From Shewanella polaris (GTDB taxonomy: Bacteria > Pseudomonadota > Gammaproteobacteria > Enterobacterales > Shewanellaceae): a stretch of 64,000 bases of DNA. This document shows, in pieces, positions 1 to 8,804 of this stretch (within the stretch, counting starts at the first letter, position 1; every line of letters starts with the position of its first letter). The notes below the pieces were generated by a model. It did not search any database and was not told the origin of the DNA. It saw only the letters and a list, made by a program, of their open reading frames with translations. A program made the position numbers and the translations under genes. The stretch lies in assembly GCF_006385555.1 (NCBI RefSeq), contig NZ_CP041036.1, positions 992,001 through 1,056,000 on the forward strand, read 5' to 3'.

Positions 1-881
1 ATGAAAGCCCGTACCAGATTTTTGCCAATGTGCTAGATAACATTGGCTTGAGCCAAGCAAAAATCGGTATTGATGAGTCAACTGCCTTTTTCATTAGCGA
101 TGGCATTGCTCAAGCGGCTCCACAACATCGATTTGTAAGTGCGACCACAGTAACTGCTGGATGTCGGATGATTAAGTCGGTTACCGAAATTGCCTTAATG
201 CAACGCGCTAAAGACATGACACTTGAAGTGCATAAAGCAACTGCCAGTATCTTACGTGAAGGCATTACCACTGCAGAAGTCGAAGACTTTATTAACCAAG
301 CTCACTATGCCGTGGGTGCAGCCAAAGGTTCGTATTTTTGCATCGTTCTATTTGGTGAAGATACCGCTTATCCGCATGGGGTTAAATCACCTAAAGTCCT
401 TGAAAAAAATGACACCGTATTGATTGATACTGGTTGCCAGTTACAAGGCTATAACTCTGATATTACTCGTACTTACGTATTTGGTGAGCCAAATGCTCGT
501 CAGCGTCAATTATGGCAACTTGAACAGGATGCACAAATTGCTGCTTTTGATGCTGCTACGTTAGGGACTCTGTGTAGTGACGTGGATGCGGCTGCTCGAA
601 CAGTATTAGAAGCCGCAGGGTTTGGACCAGATTATAAGGTGCCAGGTTTACCTCATCGAACGGGTCATGGCATTGGCTTAGATATTCATGAATGGCCATA
701 TTTAGTGCGAAATGATATGACGCCACTGGAAGTGGGTATGTGTTTTAGTAATGAGCCAATGTTATGTGTGCCAGGTGAGTTTGGCATACGCCATGAAGAT
801 CATTTTTACATGACTGACCAAGGGCCAAAATGGTTTACCGCGCCAGCTAAATCGATTGATGATCCATTTTATTTGGCTTAA
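1..881 (+). CDS. Xaa-Pro aminopeptidase/dipeptidase, M24 family (5' truncated)
   Basis: Metal-dependent peptidase that removes residues next to proline, cytoplasmic by family. The gene starts before the window: the reading frame is already open at base 3 (...ESPYQIFANVLDN), so the GTG at 30 is not a credible start. The pita-bread fold's five metal ligands are visible. Numbered from the GTG at 30, they are D133 (VLIDTG), D144 (NSDITR), H213 (RTGHGIGLDIHE), E242 (SNEPM) and E256 (RHEDH). The catalytic domain is complete and only part of the N-terminal creatinase-like domain is present. Substrate preference (PepP or PepQ type) cannot be fixed from this fragment. Confidence 0.9.
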   Translation, partial: ESPYQIFANVLDNIGLSQAKIGIDESTAFFISDGIAQAAPQHRFVSATTVTAGCRMIKSVTEIALMQRAKDMTLEVHKATASILREGITTAEVEDFINQAHYAVGAAKGSYFCIVLFGEDTAYPHGVKSPKVLEKNDTVLIDTGCQLQGYNSDITRTYVFGEPNARQRQLWQLEQDAQIAAFDAATLGTLCSDVDAAARTVLEAAGFGPDYKVPGLPHRTGHGIGLDIHEWPYLVRNDMTPLEVGMCFSNEPMLCVPGEFGIRHEDHFYMTDQGPKWFTAPAKSIDDPFYLA

Positions 882-893
882 CAAATTGAGAAT

Positions 894-934
894 AACAGCA
901 TGGGTTAGCAGATTTATCGCTAACCCATGCTGTT
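894..934. terminator. Perfect 16-bp hairpin after the M24 peptidase gene
   Basis: Arms 894-909 and 919-934 are perfectly complementary (AACAGCATGGGTTAGC and its reverse complement) around a 9-nt loop, 13 bp after the peptidase stop. No strong T-run follows, only an AT-rich stretch. It could be a terminator, an mRNA-stabilising structure or a repeat element. The rest of 882-1181 shows no gene. Confidence 0.5.
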
Positions 935-1181
935 AAATTGTATTTCATCTTTACTCTTTCAGCTATAACCGCTAATCCAACCACAATTTATTTTATGTTG
1001 AATGACGACTTATCGTTTAGCGGTTAAGGTCCCATCGATAGCAGTTATCTGTGCTGATATGTTAGTGTTAATTGCTGACATCAGGCTATCTCTGTTATCA
1101 TTGACGATCAATTATTCATATTTTTATGAATGACAATATTTGTCTACCTTTTGATAGCATCATCGCCTACAGGTAACCTTT

Positions 1182-1466
1182 ATGATTAACCACTTCACCG
1201 TGCTTGGCGTCAAAGCTAGTGCAAAAGAAGATGAAATAAAAAAAGCCTATAAACGCTTATCCAATAAGTATCACCCAGATAAATTACTCTCAGCTTCTGA
1301 TGAAGAAAGACAGCAGGCCGCAGTTCAGCTTCAACGAGTGAAACAAGCCTATGACGTGTTGAGTGATAAAAAGCTAAGAAACGCGTTTATTAAAGATTTT
1401 AACAATGTAATAGTGACCGATCCTAACGCCGCAATGTGCGAGTTGTGGGACCAACTTTACCCTTGA
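1182..1466 (+). CDS. Small J-domain (DnaJ-like) co-chaperone
   Basis: A 94-residue protein that is essentially a J domain alone. Helix II (EIKKAYKRLSNKY) leads into the Hsp70-stimulating HPD motif at residues 31-33, and helix III follows (VQLQRVKQAYDVLSD, about 48-62). There is no G/F region, zinc domain or client-binding domain. It should stimulate a DnaK/HscA-type ATPase, with specificity coming from partners. The ATG follows AGGTAACCTTT. It is the first gene of a tight plus-strand group (7 bp, then 1-bp overlap, then 10 bp) with three unrecognised genes, which are candidate clients or targeting subunits. Confidence 0.85.
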   Translation: MINHFTVLGVKASAKEDEIKKAYKRLSNKYHPDKLLSASDEERQQAAVQLQRVKQAYDVLSDKKLRNAFIKDFNNVIVTDPNAAMCELWDQLYP

Positions 1467-1473
1467 GCACCCA

Positions 1474-2001
1474 ATGCCTAAATCATTAAATCTTATTCGT
1501 ATTCAAGAGCTTAAAAGTAACGCCTACGACACTATTGAATCATACAATGATTCTGATAGTCCCAATGCTTTGGATAATTTCACCCGCCAGATAAAGCAGG
1601 TGTTACTGGCCGATATCAGCATTCTTTCCTCTGTTCCAGAGTATTTACCAATCGCTTTATTTGGTCATGTGAAGTTTTCACCTGAATCTATGATTAAGTG
1701 GTCTTACTGGATTGATAATGCCATTCAACCCGAGTGGGATGATTTTAAGGTGAGCATTGCTTTCAATAATGACGACATTCCGTTAGTACAAGCTATTCGC
1801 GGTAAAAGTGAGTCTTTGCTGATCGAAAGCTGCGCAGTGCTATATCTATTGAATCAAGACATCAATGGCAGTGGCAAAAAAGCTAAACCGCCTCACAGTG
1901 AAGACGATGAATACGGCCAGTCAAACGATGACTATGATCAAGACGATGAAGATAGTGAGGAAGAAGGCTATTACGATCAATATGATGACGAGGACAGATA
2001 A
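1474..2001 (+). CDS. Unrecognised protein with a long acidic C-terminal tail, J-domain operon
   Basis: 175 residues, not recognised. The first ~135 residues look folded and mostly helical. The last ~35 are almost only Asp, Glu, Tyr, Ser and Gly, an acidic and probably disordered tail. There is no signal peptide or membrane segment, so it is probably cytoplasmic. It follows the J-domain gene by 7 bp, and its stop overlaps the next ATG by one base (TAATG), which suggests translational coupling. A chaperone-adaptor or client role is inference from context only. Confidence 0.7.
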   Translation: MPKSLNLIRIQELKSNAYDTIESYNDSDSPNALDNFTRQIKQVLLADISILSSVPEYLPIALFGHVKFSPESMIKWSYWIDNAIQPEWDDFKVSIAFNNDDIPLVQAIRGKSESLLIESCAVLYLLNQDINGSGKKAKPPHSEDDEYGQSNDDYDQDDEDSEEEGYYDQYDDEDR

Positions 2002-2759
2002 TGACAACTAATTTGATTGCGATTGCCGCAGCGGAAATCAAGCAGCTTGCTGATGTAGAGCCAAAACAGGCCAGCAAGCGTTTTGAGATCATTGCCAACA
2101 CCATGAGTGACGCTCAGCTAGTTGACGTGATAGAGCAAATGGATATCGTTACTCTGACTCAAATTAACAGTCATCATGATATTTCTTGCCCGTCAATTAT
2201 GTCAGAGCTCATGAGCCCTGAGCAAATTCGCGACATCGTCTGCCAGCAGCCGCTGTACTGGGAAGAGCAAGTTAAAACCAACGTTGATGAGCTTATTAAC
2301 CACACGTTTGAGTTTCTGACATACCTTATTCGTATTCAAGACAGCGAAGCCAAGCAAGCTGCTATTTTAGAATGTATTGCAGAAGATCCTGCCGGTTTGT
2401 TCTATTTATCCATTCCATTTATTGAGCTTATGTTAGCGCCAAGTGAGTCTGATGAAGCGGACGAGCAGGATATATTTGACGATGAAGATGATGGCACTAC
2501 AGTGGGTTACGACAACTGGAATACCAGTGAAGAGTCTCACAGTCTAAGCCTTGATGATCCTCGCAGTTTGATGGCATTGATCCAAGATTTAGCGCCAGAT
2601 GTTGCTCAGTCGATTAAAAACTTACTCCGCAATGAGAGTTCAGGTTGGGAACAGATTATTGCTAAGTTTGTTAGCGAGCTGGTACTGCAAGCGAAAGAGA
2701 AAAATCAAGTGGCGGATGAATACGCTGAAGTTGATGATATGTTTAGCTTTTTAGATTAA
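2001..2759 (+). CDS. Unrecognised acidic soluble protein, J-domain operon
   Basis: 252 residues, not recognised. Mostly helical, with an acidic linker near residues 150-165 (DEADEQDIFDDEDDG) that splits it into two segments, and an acidic C-terminus. No signal peptide, transmembrane helix or catalytic motif is visible. It starts on the last base of the preceding stop codon and is followed after 10 bp by the next gene, so it belongs to the four-gene J-domain operon. Confidence 0.7.
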   Translation: MTTNLIAIAAAEIKQLADVEPKQASKRFEIIANTMSDAQLVDVIEQMDIVTLTQINSHHDISCPSIMSELMSPEQIRDIVCQQPLYWEEQVKTNVDELINHTFEFLTYLIRIQDSEAKQAAILECIAEDPAGLFYLSIPFIELMLAPSESDEADEQDIFDDEDDGTTVGYDNWNTSEESHSLSLDDPRSLMALIQDLAPDVAQSIKNLLRNESSGWEQIIAKFVSELVLQAKEKNQVADEYAEVDDMFSFLD

Positions 2760-2769
2760 GGATCCTGAT

Positions 2770-3660
2770 ATGCAACTGGCATTACGGGACTCAAACCAAG
2801 GCCCCTATTTAACCAAGGTACTGGCTTATGGTCAGCTTGAAGACAAGTTAAGCCAGCAAGAGCTGACTCAAATTAAGGCTAAGGCTATTTTGATGAGCCT
2901 TAAACTTGCTGACAAGTTCTACAACAAGCATAAGATGCATTTGCTTGAACAAGCAGCTCACGATGTGATTGGTGTGGTTAGTATTGGGCTTATTTCCCTT
3001 ACTGGCAACGAACCCGCTACTTCTTTGCCTTTGCTGCAAACGAGCGACGGCGTACTTAAATGTTTTCAAAAAGGCTGGAGCTTATTAACCCAAGCAAGCA
3101 GCCTTAACACCGCAAAATCACTTTATGGTGATGTAAGCCAAAGTTTGCTTGAGAAAGTGTCTAGTCCGCCTGATATGGATGAATGGCAAGGCTGGCAGAG
3201 TTATCAAGAAGCTTTAGCCGAGCATGATCGTTTGCAGGCTATTAGTGTTTTATTGAAAACGTTTTATCAAAATTCAAATCTCGATCTCGTAGATTGCTTA
3301 AACATTGAAGCGGTATTAGCCGAAGCTGTGCTATACCGTACTTTGTTTGCCGACAGTAAAGTAAGAGAAGATCTTAAAAAGCGTTTAGGCAAAATTGAGT
3401 TAGATGATGCGTGGTTTGACAGCGATTATTTAATGGCGCAAACAGACAAAACACTAGCGCTATTACCAGCGGATCTCGTTGTCACTATACGCTCTGATTT
3501 AAGTAAGCATTATAACCAAGGCCTGCTGCGCACAATGCATTTTGCCAAAGGTTACCGTGAGTTACTTATGCAAGGTGCAAGCCCTGAAAAGCTTGAACGT
3601 TTTGAGCACAAAGAAGGCCTCAACGGATTACTTGGCTGGCCTCACTACATCGATTTATAA
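2770..3660 (+). CDS. Unrecognised soluble protein, last gene of the J-domain operon
   Basis: 296 residues, not recognised. Predominantly helical and cytoplasmic in character, with no signal peptide; a moderately hydrophobic stretch near residues 65-80 is unlikely to span the membrane. A conserved-looking C-terminus ends in LLGWPHYIDL. A convincing rho-independent terminator about 95 bp downstream closes the four-gene unit. The co-transcribed J-domain suggests a function depending on Hsp70, but the sequence does not reveal it. Confidence 0.7.
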   Translation: MQLALRDSNQGPYLTKVLAYGQLEDKLSQQELTQIKAKAILMSLKLADKFYNKHKMHLLEQAAHDVIGVVSIGLISLTGNEPATSLPLLQTSDGVLKCFQKGWSLLTQASSLNTAKSLYGDVSQSLLEKVSSPPDMDEWQGWQSYQEALAEHDRLQAISVLLKTFYQNSNLDLVDCLNIEAVLAEAVLYRTLFADSKVREDLKKRLGKIELDDAWFDSDYLMAQTDKTLALLPADLVVTIRSDLSKHYNQGLLRTMHFAKGYRELLMQGASPEKLERFEHKEGLNGLLGWPHYIDL

Positions 3661-3755
3661 CTAGTATTGCACCAAGGCTGATGACTGTATGGCTAACATT
3701 TCACATAGTGATGATGAAGTAACAAGCTGATATTGCAGTAATAGTATTAACCATT

Positions 3756-3786
3756 AAATAGCGACTTAACTGTCGCTATTTTTTTA
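3756..3786 (+). terminator. Rho-independent terminator of the J-domain operon
   Basis: The stem AAATAGCGAC / GTCGCTATTT has a 6-nt loop and runs into a T-run (3779-3785). Confidence 0.85.
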
Positions 3787-3878
3787 TCTGAAATGGTTGG
3801 CTGGTGGGTGGTATTAGGCACAAGATATATCAATTCATTAAATCAATGCATTAAATCCACCGATTAACGCCAATAAAA

Positions 3879-3906
3879 ACGCCTCTTCGTCATGAATAGA
3901 GGCGTT
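3879..3906 (-). terminator. Terminator downstream of the FKBP gene
   Basis: The stem AACGCCTCT / AGAGGCGTT (3879-3887 and 3898-3906) is followed by a T-rich tract on both strands. It lies about 95 bp past the minus-strand FKBP gene. Confidence 0.75.
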
Positions 3907-3999
3907 GTTTTTGGCATTTATGCTAACGACTTATTGTCATCAATAGTTTTAACTATTCATTTTAGCGATGCTTTAATAGATTATTTTGTGTGAGTTTAG

Positions 4000-4470
4000 T
4001 TAGTTAATTTCAAATAATTCAACATCAAAAATCAACACTGAACCACCTTCAATTTTACCGCTTGAACGATTGCCGTAAGCGAGTTGGCTAGGAATATAAA
4101 AACGGAATTTATCGCCCACTGTCATCAACTGTACACCTTCAGTCCAACCTTTAATCACTTGGTTTAAGCCAAAGCTGATGGTTTCTCCACGGTCTACAGA
4201 GCTGTCAAATACTGTGCCATCAAGAAGTGTCCCGTGATAATGCACAGTGACTTTACTATTGGCTTTTGGGTGTTCGGTGTTGTCACCTTTGGTGAGTATT
4301 TCATATTGTAAGCCTGATAAGGTTTGCACTACGCCTTCACGTTTTGCATTGTCAGCTAAAAAAATCTTACCTTGTGCAATATTTTCTTTGGTGGCTTTTG
4401 AGTTGTTTGCTTGAGTAAAAAAATAAAAAATAACGCCGGCAATGACCACAATGGCTAAAAGTATACGCAT
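4000..4470 (-). CDS. FKBP-type peptidyl-prolyl cis-trans isomerase, membrane-anchored
   Basis: 156 residues. An N-terminal hydrophobic helix (about 2-20) is followed by a short spacer and one FKBP domain (about 55-155) with the hallmark VTVHYHGTLLDGTVFDSS, the GWTEGVQLMTVGDKFRFYIPSQLAYG region and a C-terminal VLIFDVELFEI strand. It catalyses prolyl isomerisation, probably on the periplasmic face because of the N-terminal anchor or signal. It resembles the C-terminal half of FkpA/Mip without the dimerisation helices. Confidence 0.9.
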   Translation of the reverse strand: MRILLAIVVIAGVIFYFFTQANNSKATKENIAQGKIFLADNAKREGVVQTLSGLQYEILTKGDNTEHPKANSKVTVHYHGTLLDGTVFDSSVDRGETISFGLNQVIKGWTEGVQLMTVGDKFRFYIPSQLAYGNRSSGKIEGGSVLIFDVELFEIN

Positions 4471-4576
4471 AGTTGCTCTTGAATAGTTGGAAAACAGTGT
4501 CGCTAGTTTAGCGCAAAAAGTGACGACCTAACACACACCTACTTGATTGAATTTACCATTAACCTCATATTTTATA

Positions 4577-4927
4577 TCAAAGATATACCATCAACCGTGG
4601 TTGTAATTGTTGGTAACACAATAGGCTAAACCCGATTGAGTTGAGTAGGATACAGCCCCATAGTATTCGCTTAAATGATGACTTTTGGGTTTTATGCCGT
4701 AAATGGTATTGCCCTAGTAATGCTGCAGGCCAACCGCCCATTAACGCAAAAAGCTGCAAAGTATTTTCGCTAACCCGCCAGCGACCGCACTTAGCCGCAG
4801 ATTTATCTCGATAGTACAAACCGAATGTAATGACATTAATCAATCCATATACCCCAGCTAGCCAAGGTTGGATAATTGCTATAATGGTGCCGAAAATAAT
4901 CAACATCAGCCAAGCAAATTTATTCAT
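4577..4927 (-). CDS. DUF1294 family small membrane protein
   Basis: 116 residues with about three hydrophobic segments. The DUF1294 signature is present: YYRDKSAAKCGRWRVSE, then LFALMGGWPAALLGQ and RHKTQKSSF. Many family members carry an N-terminal cold-shock domain, which is absent here. Function is unknown. It is a monocistronic minus-strand gene; the 240 bp upstream hold nothing I can name. Confidence 0.8.
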   Translation of the reverse strand: MNKFAWLMLIIFGTIIAIIQPWLAGVYGLINVITFGLYYRDKSAAKCGRWRVSENTLQLFALMGGWPAALLGQYHLRHKTQKSSFKRILWGCILLNSIGFSLLCYQQLQPRLMVYL

Positions 4928-5170
4928 TTTACGTTACATCCAGTAGTGTTAATTAGTTTAGATGGAGATTTGGCATTTAGTCGTGGCGCATCATTTGTCA
5001 GATTTAAATAGGACTTCAATGTTATTGCTAACGGTATCAATTTAATCTGGTCATCATTATCTAATGTCTGTGGTTAACGTGCTAGCGGCAATGACTGTTA
5101 TGCTGAATAGATTAATTTATCAAACACAATGAGTTAATTGAATGTAGCTATTTTTGAACCCTTGCTATTT

Positions 5171-6316
5171 TTAGCTTGTTCGAGAGACTAAGCCTCGCCA
5201 TAGTTTTTCTAACGGACCTTGATTGAATTTTCGCAGATAAAGACTGGCTAATGCCAATTGCAGTACACTGTAAATAATCGCAATCGACATATAACCAATT
5301 CTGTCTAACGTGTACAGCCATTCAGGGGCAATATAACGGAGCAATAAAATACCTACAATGGATTGCAGGATATACAAACTAAAAGCTAACCGCCCGACGT
5401 TTTGCAATAGTGTTAATTTAGATGCAGAATTCTGACAAAATTTGCAGATAAAGTGGATGTAAATTAATGCCATTGCTACAGCACTAAGCCAAACCAAGAG
5501 ATCGGAAATAGCTTCTAACATAGGGTTGCCACTGATACTAAGTACCGAGTCTAATGATGATAACAGCAGGGTCCAAAATACACATTGCCATAGGGTTTTA
5601 TTATCTAAACCATTGATGAAAACCTTGCGTTTATATAGCGCCATTCCTAATAACATTAAACCAGCAACAAACCACATTAGGGTTAACGGAATAACCAGCA
5701 GCATGTAGCCAAACATGGTTAAATGCATTTTAAGCTGTTGGCCGTAGGTACCTATCCAAATAGGCAGTTGTTCAATAAATAATGCTGAACTACGAGTGTA
5801 AACTTGTTCATCGGGGATAAGTGAAATAAGCGCGATAGGGATTAATGATAAAAAGATAAACCATTTTGCTTTTTGCAGTAGTTCGTCCGCATTGAGATTG
5901 ATATAGCGAAAAGCCAACAGTCCTCCCACGCCATAAGGGAGCAAGATGTCGCCAGGAAAGATAAAAATCGCGTGGATCACCCCAAATACAATTAACCAAT
6001 ACAAACGCATTTTTATGACGTTTTTTTTGGGTTGGCTATTGTTGGCAGTATCAATGCTCATTTGCTGACGTTGATATTGGATTAACATCCCAACCCCAAA
6101 CAGCATTGCGAACAGGCTAAAGAAACGCCCCTCTAAGAAAAAATTGCTAAAAATAAGTATCGCAATATCGGCAGTGGGTTGTATCTCATGGGGGGCATAG
6201 CCAAAAAAACTATTGCCCATGAAATAAATGTTGAGGAAGAAAATACCTAATACGCCAACACCTCTAATGGCATCAAGATTAGCTAGACGTTGTGTCGGAG
6301 AACAATACTCATCCAT
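5171..6316 (-). CDS. DUF418 (YeiB-like) multi-pass membrane protein
   Basis: 381 residues with about ten hydrophobic segments. The N-terminus RLANLDAIRGVGVLGIFFLNI is the typical DUF418/YeiB opening, and the C-terminal DUF418 portion (about 220-375) ends in a short basic cytoplasmic tail. The fold is related to acyltransferase-3 membrane enzymes, but no substrate is known. It is read alone on the minus strand. A 9-bp inverted repeat lies just upstream of its start. Confidence 0.85.
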   Translation of the reverse strand: MDEYCSPTQRLANLDAIRGVGVLGIFFLNIYFMGNSFFGYAPHEIQPTADIAILIFSNFFLEGRFFSLFAMLFGVGMLIQYQRQQMSIDTANNSQPKKNVIKMRLYWLIVFGVIHAIFIFPGDILLPYGVGGLLAFRYINLNADELLQKAKWFIFLSLIPIALISLIPDEQVYTRSSALFIEQLPIWIGTYGQQLKMHLTMFGYMLLVIPLTLMWFVAGLMLLGMALYKRKVFINGLDNKTLWQCVFWTLLLSSLDSVLSISGNPMLEAISDLLVWLSAVAMALIYIHFICKFCQNSASKLTLLQNVGRLAFSLYILQSIVGILLLRYIAPEWLYTLDRIGYMSIAIIYSVLQLALASLYLRKFNQGPLEKLWRGLVSRTS

Positions 6317-6328
6317 GATCGCGGCCTT

Positions 6329-6359
6329 ATTAATAGTTGAATTCCTTTTTACTATTAAT
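6329..6359. promoter_or_regulatory. Inverted repeat upstream of the DUF418 gene
   Basis: ATTAATAGT (6329-6337) and ACTATTAAT (6351-6359) are a perfect 9-bp inverted repeat, 13 bp before the minus-strand start at 6316. It could be an operator or a 5' leader hairpin. The rest of 6317-6707 holds no gene that I can see. Confidence 0.35.
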
Positions 6360-6707
6360 GGTTATAAACCATCTTTAATAATCAAAAAGTGCATTGTTAG
6401 AGTCAATAAACAGGATTGTACTTGAATATTGTATGGTCGCTGAGCCAGCGTCCATAAAACTATTTAGTTTTAACCGATTCCATTACATTTTTATAGCAGA
6501 TTATTCTGCGTTATTTTTACTTCGGATATTATCAACTTCTTTGATCACCTAGATTTATTTTGGCACTCTACAATATGCCCCTATCATTCAAGCTGTGTAA
6601 CCGTGTTTGGCCTGATTCCACGCAGTTCATTTCTCATATCGGTTAATCGTAAATAAAGCATGACTATTTAGTTGTTTCTGGGATTTATAGCCAAGCAGGT
6701 ACTTACG

Positions 6708-8789
6708 TTAACCTAACTGTCCCGCAATCATTAACTCTTTAGTTTCAGGGACTTCATTATAGGAAAGTACGTGTAGTCCTCGAGCAAATGCCAAGGCATA
6801 GCGGGCGAGTAAAGGGCGAAGCTGTGGAGACACTAATAATATTGGACTATGGCCCTTTTCTTTTGTTTCTGCTAATAACTGCGGCATACGTTGTTGTAAT
6901 TGCGCTAATAAATTTGGCTCAACGGGGAAGCTGTCTAGAGATACTTTACCTTGTTGCTGTGATTGATTTAACGCCGTCATCAAGGTTTGTTCAAGCTCTG
7001 GAGTCAAAGTGAGGACTTGCAGTTTGTCACAGCTGCCCACGATTTGCTGCAATATATTGTTTCGCAATGCACAGCGGACATCTGCTGCCAGTAGTACCGG
7101 ATCTTTGGTTTGTTCTGCACACTCTAGTAGGGTCGTTGCGATCGCTCTTATATCTTTGAGTGGAACTTGTTCTTTAAGGAGTAAACGAAACACCTTTAAC
7201 ATTTGTATTGGTGTCAATGCCGTGGTGAGTGATTCTGCTAATTTTGGGGCTTGGCGGCTTAATCTATCTGTGAGTAGTAAAATATCATCATGCTGAAGTA
7301 AATCAGAGAGAGATTCTCTGAGTAATTTACTCACATGGGTGGCAATAACCGTTGCATTATCAACTACAGAATAGCCAAGATTGAGAGCCTTTGATTTGAG
7401 CTCTTGCTCAATCCAAACAGCATCCATTTGGTAGGCCGGCTCTTTTGTCAGCATGCCTTCAATTTCACCATAAACTATGCCACTTTTAATGGCTAAGAGA
7501 TGGTCAGGTTCTAAGGTTGCAAGTGCCACCTGATTGCCCATAAAGTTGATTTGATAGGCATTAGGAGCTAGTGCTAAGTTATCTCTTACACGTACTTCAG
7601 ACAATAAAAAACCGGCTTGTTCAGATAATGTTCGTCTGATCCCTGTGAGACGTTTTTGTAGTTCTGCTCCCTTGGTTTTTTCGACCAAGTGTACTAATCG
7701 ATAACCTAGTCTTACTTCAATCACATCGGTAAAAGGCAATGAATCCCAGGTTGGGGCCGTAGGTTCTGCTAATGTGTGTTCAACTGGCGCTTGTACATCA
7801 TCATTAGTTTGTAGAGGTAGATTTTGGTATTGTTTCCAAGATGAAAATCCTAACAGTAACGCAAATGACAAGAATACTAATGCAGGCATACCTGGTGTAA
7901 GCCCGAGTACTGCCATTACGATAGCACCAGTTGCCAAAGTTTTAGGATTTGCCAACAATTGTCGACTAAGTTGGGCTGGCATTTCTTCAGCATCAGATAC
8001 GCGAGTAACAATAATTGCTGCTGCTGTTGCTAATAATAATGACGGGATTTGCGCGACCAAACCATCACCTATGGTCAATAACGCGTAGGTTTTAAAAGCG
8101 TCGGCAGCTGACAAGTCGTACATAAATATGCCTATACTTATACCGCCTATGATATTGATTGAAAGTATCAACAAACCTGCAATAGCATCACCCCTAACAA
8201 ATTTTGAAGCTCCGTCCATAGAGCCATAAAAGTCAGCTTCTCTTGCTACGTCTTGGCGACGAATTCTTGCTTGTTCATTGGTGAGAGTTCCAGCATTGAG
8301 GTCAGCATCGATAGCCATTTGCTTGCCGGGTAAAGCATCCAAAGTAAAGCGAGCTGAAACTTCAGAAATTCGTTCCCCACCTTTAGTAATAACCACAAAG
8401 TTGATGATCATCAAGATAAGAAAGATAACGGCACCAACAACATAATTGCCACCGATTACAACCTCACCGAAGGCTTGAATCACTTTACCTGCGGCATCAC
8501 CTCCTTCATGGCCTTCAATTAATACCACACGGGTAGAAGCAACGTTTAGGGTTAGACGCATTAAGGTAGCGAGTAAGAGTAAGGTTGGGAAAACGGAAAA
8601 CTCTAATGGACGCCTGATGGAGACACTGACCAATAATACTAGAATTGCTAAGACAATGTTGAAGGTAAACAGTATGTCTAAAAGCCATGCTGGCAAAGGT
8701 AAAATAACCATAGCCAATATGGCGAGTAGCATGATCGGAATACCGATATAGCTAGTGTTGCCGGCAAAAATACGCGAAAGCCTGTTCAT
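6708..8789 (-). CDS. flhA: Lateral flagellar type III export gate protein FlhA
   Basis: 693 residues, normal FlhA length. The N-terminal half has about eight transmembrane helices and the conserved cytoplasmic FHIPEP region (GERISEVSARFTLDALPGKQ..., RRQDVAREADFYGSMDGASKFVRGDAIAG, about 140-205). The C-terminal cytoplasmic domain docks chaperone-substrate complexes. It forms the nonameric export gate ring with FlhB. It is the last gene of the minus-strand operon fliM-N-P-Q-R-flhB-flhA, 15 bp after flhB. The gene order matches Vibrio-type lateral systems. Confidence 0.95.
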   Translation of the reverse strand: MNRLSRIFAGNTSYIGIPIMLLAILAMVILPLPAWLLDILFTFNIVLAILVLLVSVSIRRPLEFSVFPTLLLLATLMRLTLNVASTRVVLIEGHEGGDAAGKVIQAFGEVVIGGNYVVGAVIFLILMIINFVVITKGGERISEVSARFTLDALPGKQMAIDADLNAGTLTNEQARIRRQDVAREADFYGSMDGASKFVRGDAIAGLLILSINIIGGISIGIFMYDLSAADAFKTYALLTIGDGLVAQIPSLLLATAAAIIVTRVSDAEEMPAQLSRQLLANPKTLATGAIVMAVLGLTPGMPALVFLSFALLLGFSSWKQYQNLPLQTNDDVQAPVEHTLAEPTAPTWDSLPFTDVIEVRLGYRLVHLVEKTKGAELQKRLTGIRRTLSEQAGFLLSEVRVRDNLALAPNAYQINFMGNQVALATLEPDHLLAIKSGIVYGEIEGMLTKEPAYQMDAVWIEQELKSKALNLGYSVVDNATVIATHVSKLLRESLSDLLQHDDILLLTDRLSRQAPKLAESLTTALTPIQMLKVFRLLLKEQVPLKDIRAIATTLLECAEQTKDPVLLAADVRCALRNNILQQIVGSCDKLQVLTLTPELEQTLMTALNQSQQQGKVSLDSFPVEPNLLAQLQQRMPQLLAETKEKGHSPILLVSPQLRPLLARYALAFARGLHVLSYNEVPETKELMIAGQLG

Positions 8790-8804
8790 GGGAGTAGCAA
8801 TCCT

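Noticed and set aside
7009..8088. Plus-strand ORFs of about 95-104 codons inside flhA
   Set aside because: Antisense shadows of a well-conserved gene, without their own start signals or motifs.
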